Below, piece after piece: positions 4,282-5,091 of a DNA stretch of 5,091 nucleotides. The first letter of the stretch is position 1. The number at the start of each line of letters is the position of its first letter. The notes beneath the pieces are model-generated. The model worked only from the letters and a program-made list of their open reading frames with translations. It was not told the origin of the DNA and did no database searches. The DNA comes from Frankiaceae bacterium (lineage in GTDB: Bacteria; Actinomycetota; Actinomycetes; JAVEEB01): NCBI GenBank assembly GCA_030840665.1, contig JAVEEB010000250.1:1-5091 (forward strand). Reading direction: 5' to 3'. Made by a program: the position numbers and the translations under genes.

Positions 4282-5082
4282 CGCGCGGACGCTCACGAAG
4301 GCCGCGATGGCCACAGTCGTTGCTTCCGGAGCGCTCAGGTTGGGGCAATGGCCGGTCGCGTCGAGGACGACGTAGGACGCGTTCGGCAACACGTCGCGCA
4401 CATACTGCCCGACGGTGACGGGCGCGATGACATCGTTGCTGCACTGCAGAACCAGCGTCCGAGTCGTCACCAGCGGTAGGTCTGCGCGATTGTCCGACAG
4501 GAACGTTGCGCGGGCGAAGTTGGCTGCCAGCTCAGGGTCGGTGCGGCAGAAGCTCTCGGTGAGTTCCTCGCCGAGCTCGGGCCTGTCCGGGTTGCCCATG
4601 ATCACCGGGGCGATGGCACTTGACCAACCCAGGTAATTGCTGTCGAGGGACTCGAGTAGTTCCGTGATGTCGGCCTCGGAGAAACCACCGGTGTAGTCCG
4701 CGTCGTCGATGTAGCGAGGCGACGGACCGACCATCACAAGCTTGGCGAAGCGCGAGGGCTCGGCCAGCGTCGCGAGCGCGCCGACCATCGACGACACCGA
4801 ATGGCCGACGAAGATGACGTCGTGCAGGTCGAGCTCGCGACAGATGGTCACGACGTCGTCGGCATAGCCGGACAGCGTCGAGTATTTCTCGGCGTCGTAG
4901 GCACTAATGTCCGAACGCCCGGCGCCCACGTAGTCGAACAGGATGACGCGGAAGCGATCCGCGAAGTGCGGCGCGACGTGGCGCCACATGTTCTGGTCGC
5001 AGCCGAAACCGTGGGCGAAGAGCATCGGCTGCCCGTCAGCCGGCCCCGTCATCGTGATGTTGTGCTTCGCGACGACACCCAT
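4279..5082 (-). CDS. RsbQ-like alpha/beta hydrolase
   Basis: A 267-residue alpha/beta-hydrolase closely resembling Bacillus subtilis RsbQ, the positive regulator of the PAS-PP2C phosphatase RsbP, and in the same superfamily as the plant receptors D14 and KAI2. Visible marks: oxyanion region FAHGFGCDQNMW, then RVILFDYVGAGRSD, the nucleophile elbow FVGHSVSS (Ser95), LVMVGPSPRYIDD, the acid Asp217 in LQCSNDVIAPVTVG and His245 in TGHCPNLS. From the ATG at 5082 the triad is 95/217/245, very close to the 96/219/247 I recall for RsbQ, which supports this start. A GTG at 5091 is also in frame at the window edge, and a start further upstream cannot be excluded. It is the first visible gene of the - strand pair and overlaps the phosphatase gene by one base. 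The likely job is to supply or sense a small hydrophobic molecule for the PAS domain; substrate unknown. Confidence 0.92.
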   Translation of the reverse strand: MGVVAKHNITMTGPADGQPMLFAHGFGCDQNMWRHVAPHFADRFRVILFDYVGAGRSDISAYDAEKYSTLSGYADDVVTICRELDLHDVIFVGHSVSSMVGALATLAEPSRFAKLVMVGPSPRYIDDADYTGGFSEADITELLESLDSNYLGWSSAIAPVIMGNPDRPELGEELTESFCRTDPELAANFARATFLSDNRADLPLVTTRTLVLQCSNDVIAPVTVGQYVRDVLPNASYVVLDATGHCPNLSAPEATTVAIAAFVSVRA

Positions 5083-5091
5083 GCGCCACAC

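Noticed and set aside
3200..4375. 391-codon + strand open frame opposite the PAS-PP2C gene
   Set aside because: Antisense shadow of a gene with a full set of PP2C motifs; its product resembles no family.

Overview
The window reads as chromosomal DNA from a high-GC actinomycete. Start codons are mixed ATG/GTG, coding is strongly GC-rich, and the encoded proteins (a coiled-coil NlpC/P60 peptidoglycan hydrolase, a polyphosphate glucokinase, a DUF1905/YdeI-type small protein, and a PAS-PP2C phosphatase with an alpha/beta hydrolase) are typical actinobacterial families. I cannot name the genus from sequence alone.

Layout, left to right. (1) 1-738, + strand: the C-terminal part of a secreted-type NlpC/P60 hydrolase: alanine/charged coiled coil, Asn4-Gly10 linker, catalytic domain. 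Its 5' end lies outside the window. (2) 796-1539, +: ppgK, strictly polyphosphate-type glucokinase of the ROK fold. (3) 1540-2290: about 750 bp with no believable gene but a lot of structure. It holds a perfect 15-bp hairpin (1640-1676), a series of CCGGTTGCCCGG-like repeats every 44-50 bp, most of them able to form the tip of a different hairpin, an AT-richer stretch (about 2085-2165), and a cluster of DnaA-box-like nonamers that ends in a 23-bp tandem repeat and is mostly in helical phase. (4) 2291-2737, +: DUF1905/YdeI-type protein, possibly from a leaderless mRNA, followed at once by a hairpin. (5) 2793-2877, +: tRNA-Ser(UGA), complete except for an un-encoded CCA, with a GC-rich hairpin after it. 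(6) 2878-3085: a short convergent intergenic region with an 18-bp tandem repeat. (7) 3086-5082, - strand: a two-gene operon read from right to left, an RsbQ-like alpha/beta hydrolase followed by an RsbP-like PAS-coiled coil-PP2C serine phosphatase, joined by a TGATG stop/start overlap.

The rsbQ-rsbP-like pair is the clearest functional unit. In Bacillus subtilis RsbQ is needed for the PAS-PP2C phosphatase RsbP to dephosphorylate an anti-anti-sigma factor in response to energy stress. All hydrolase triad positions and PP2C metal-binding aspartates are visible here, but no anti-sigma or STAS partner is in the window. The + strand genes look individually transcribed and are not obviously related to one another. 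The most unexplained part is the intergenic region 1640-2240, where repeats, hairpins and phased nonamers suggest either a structured RNA or a protein-binding/replication-related DNA site. I could not decide between these from sequence alone.
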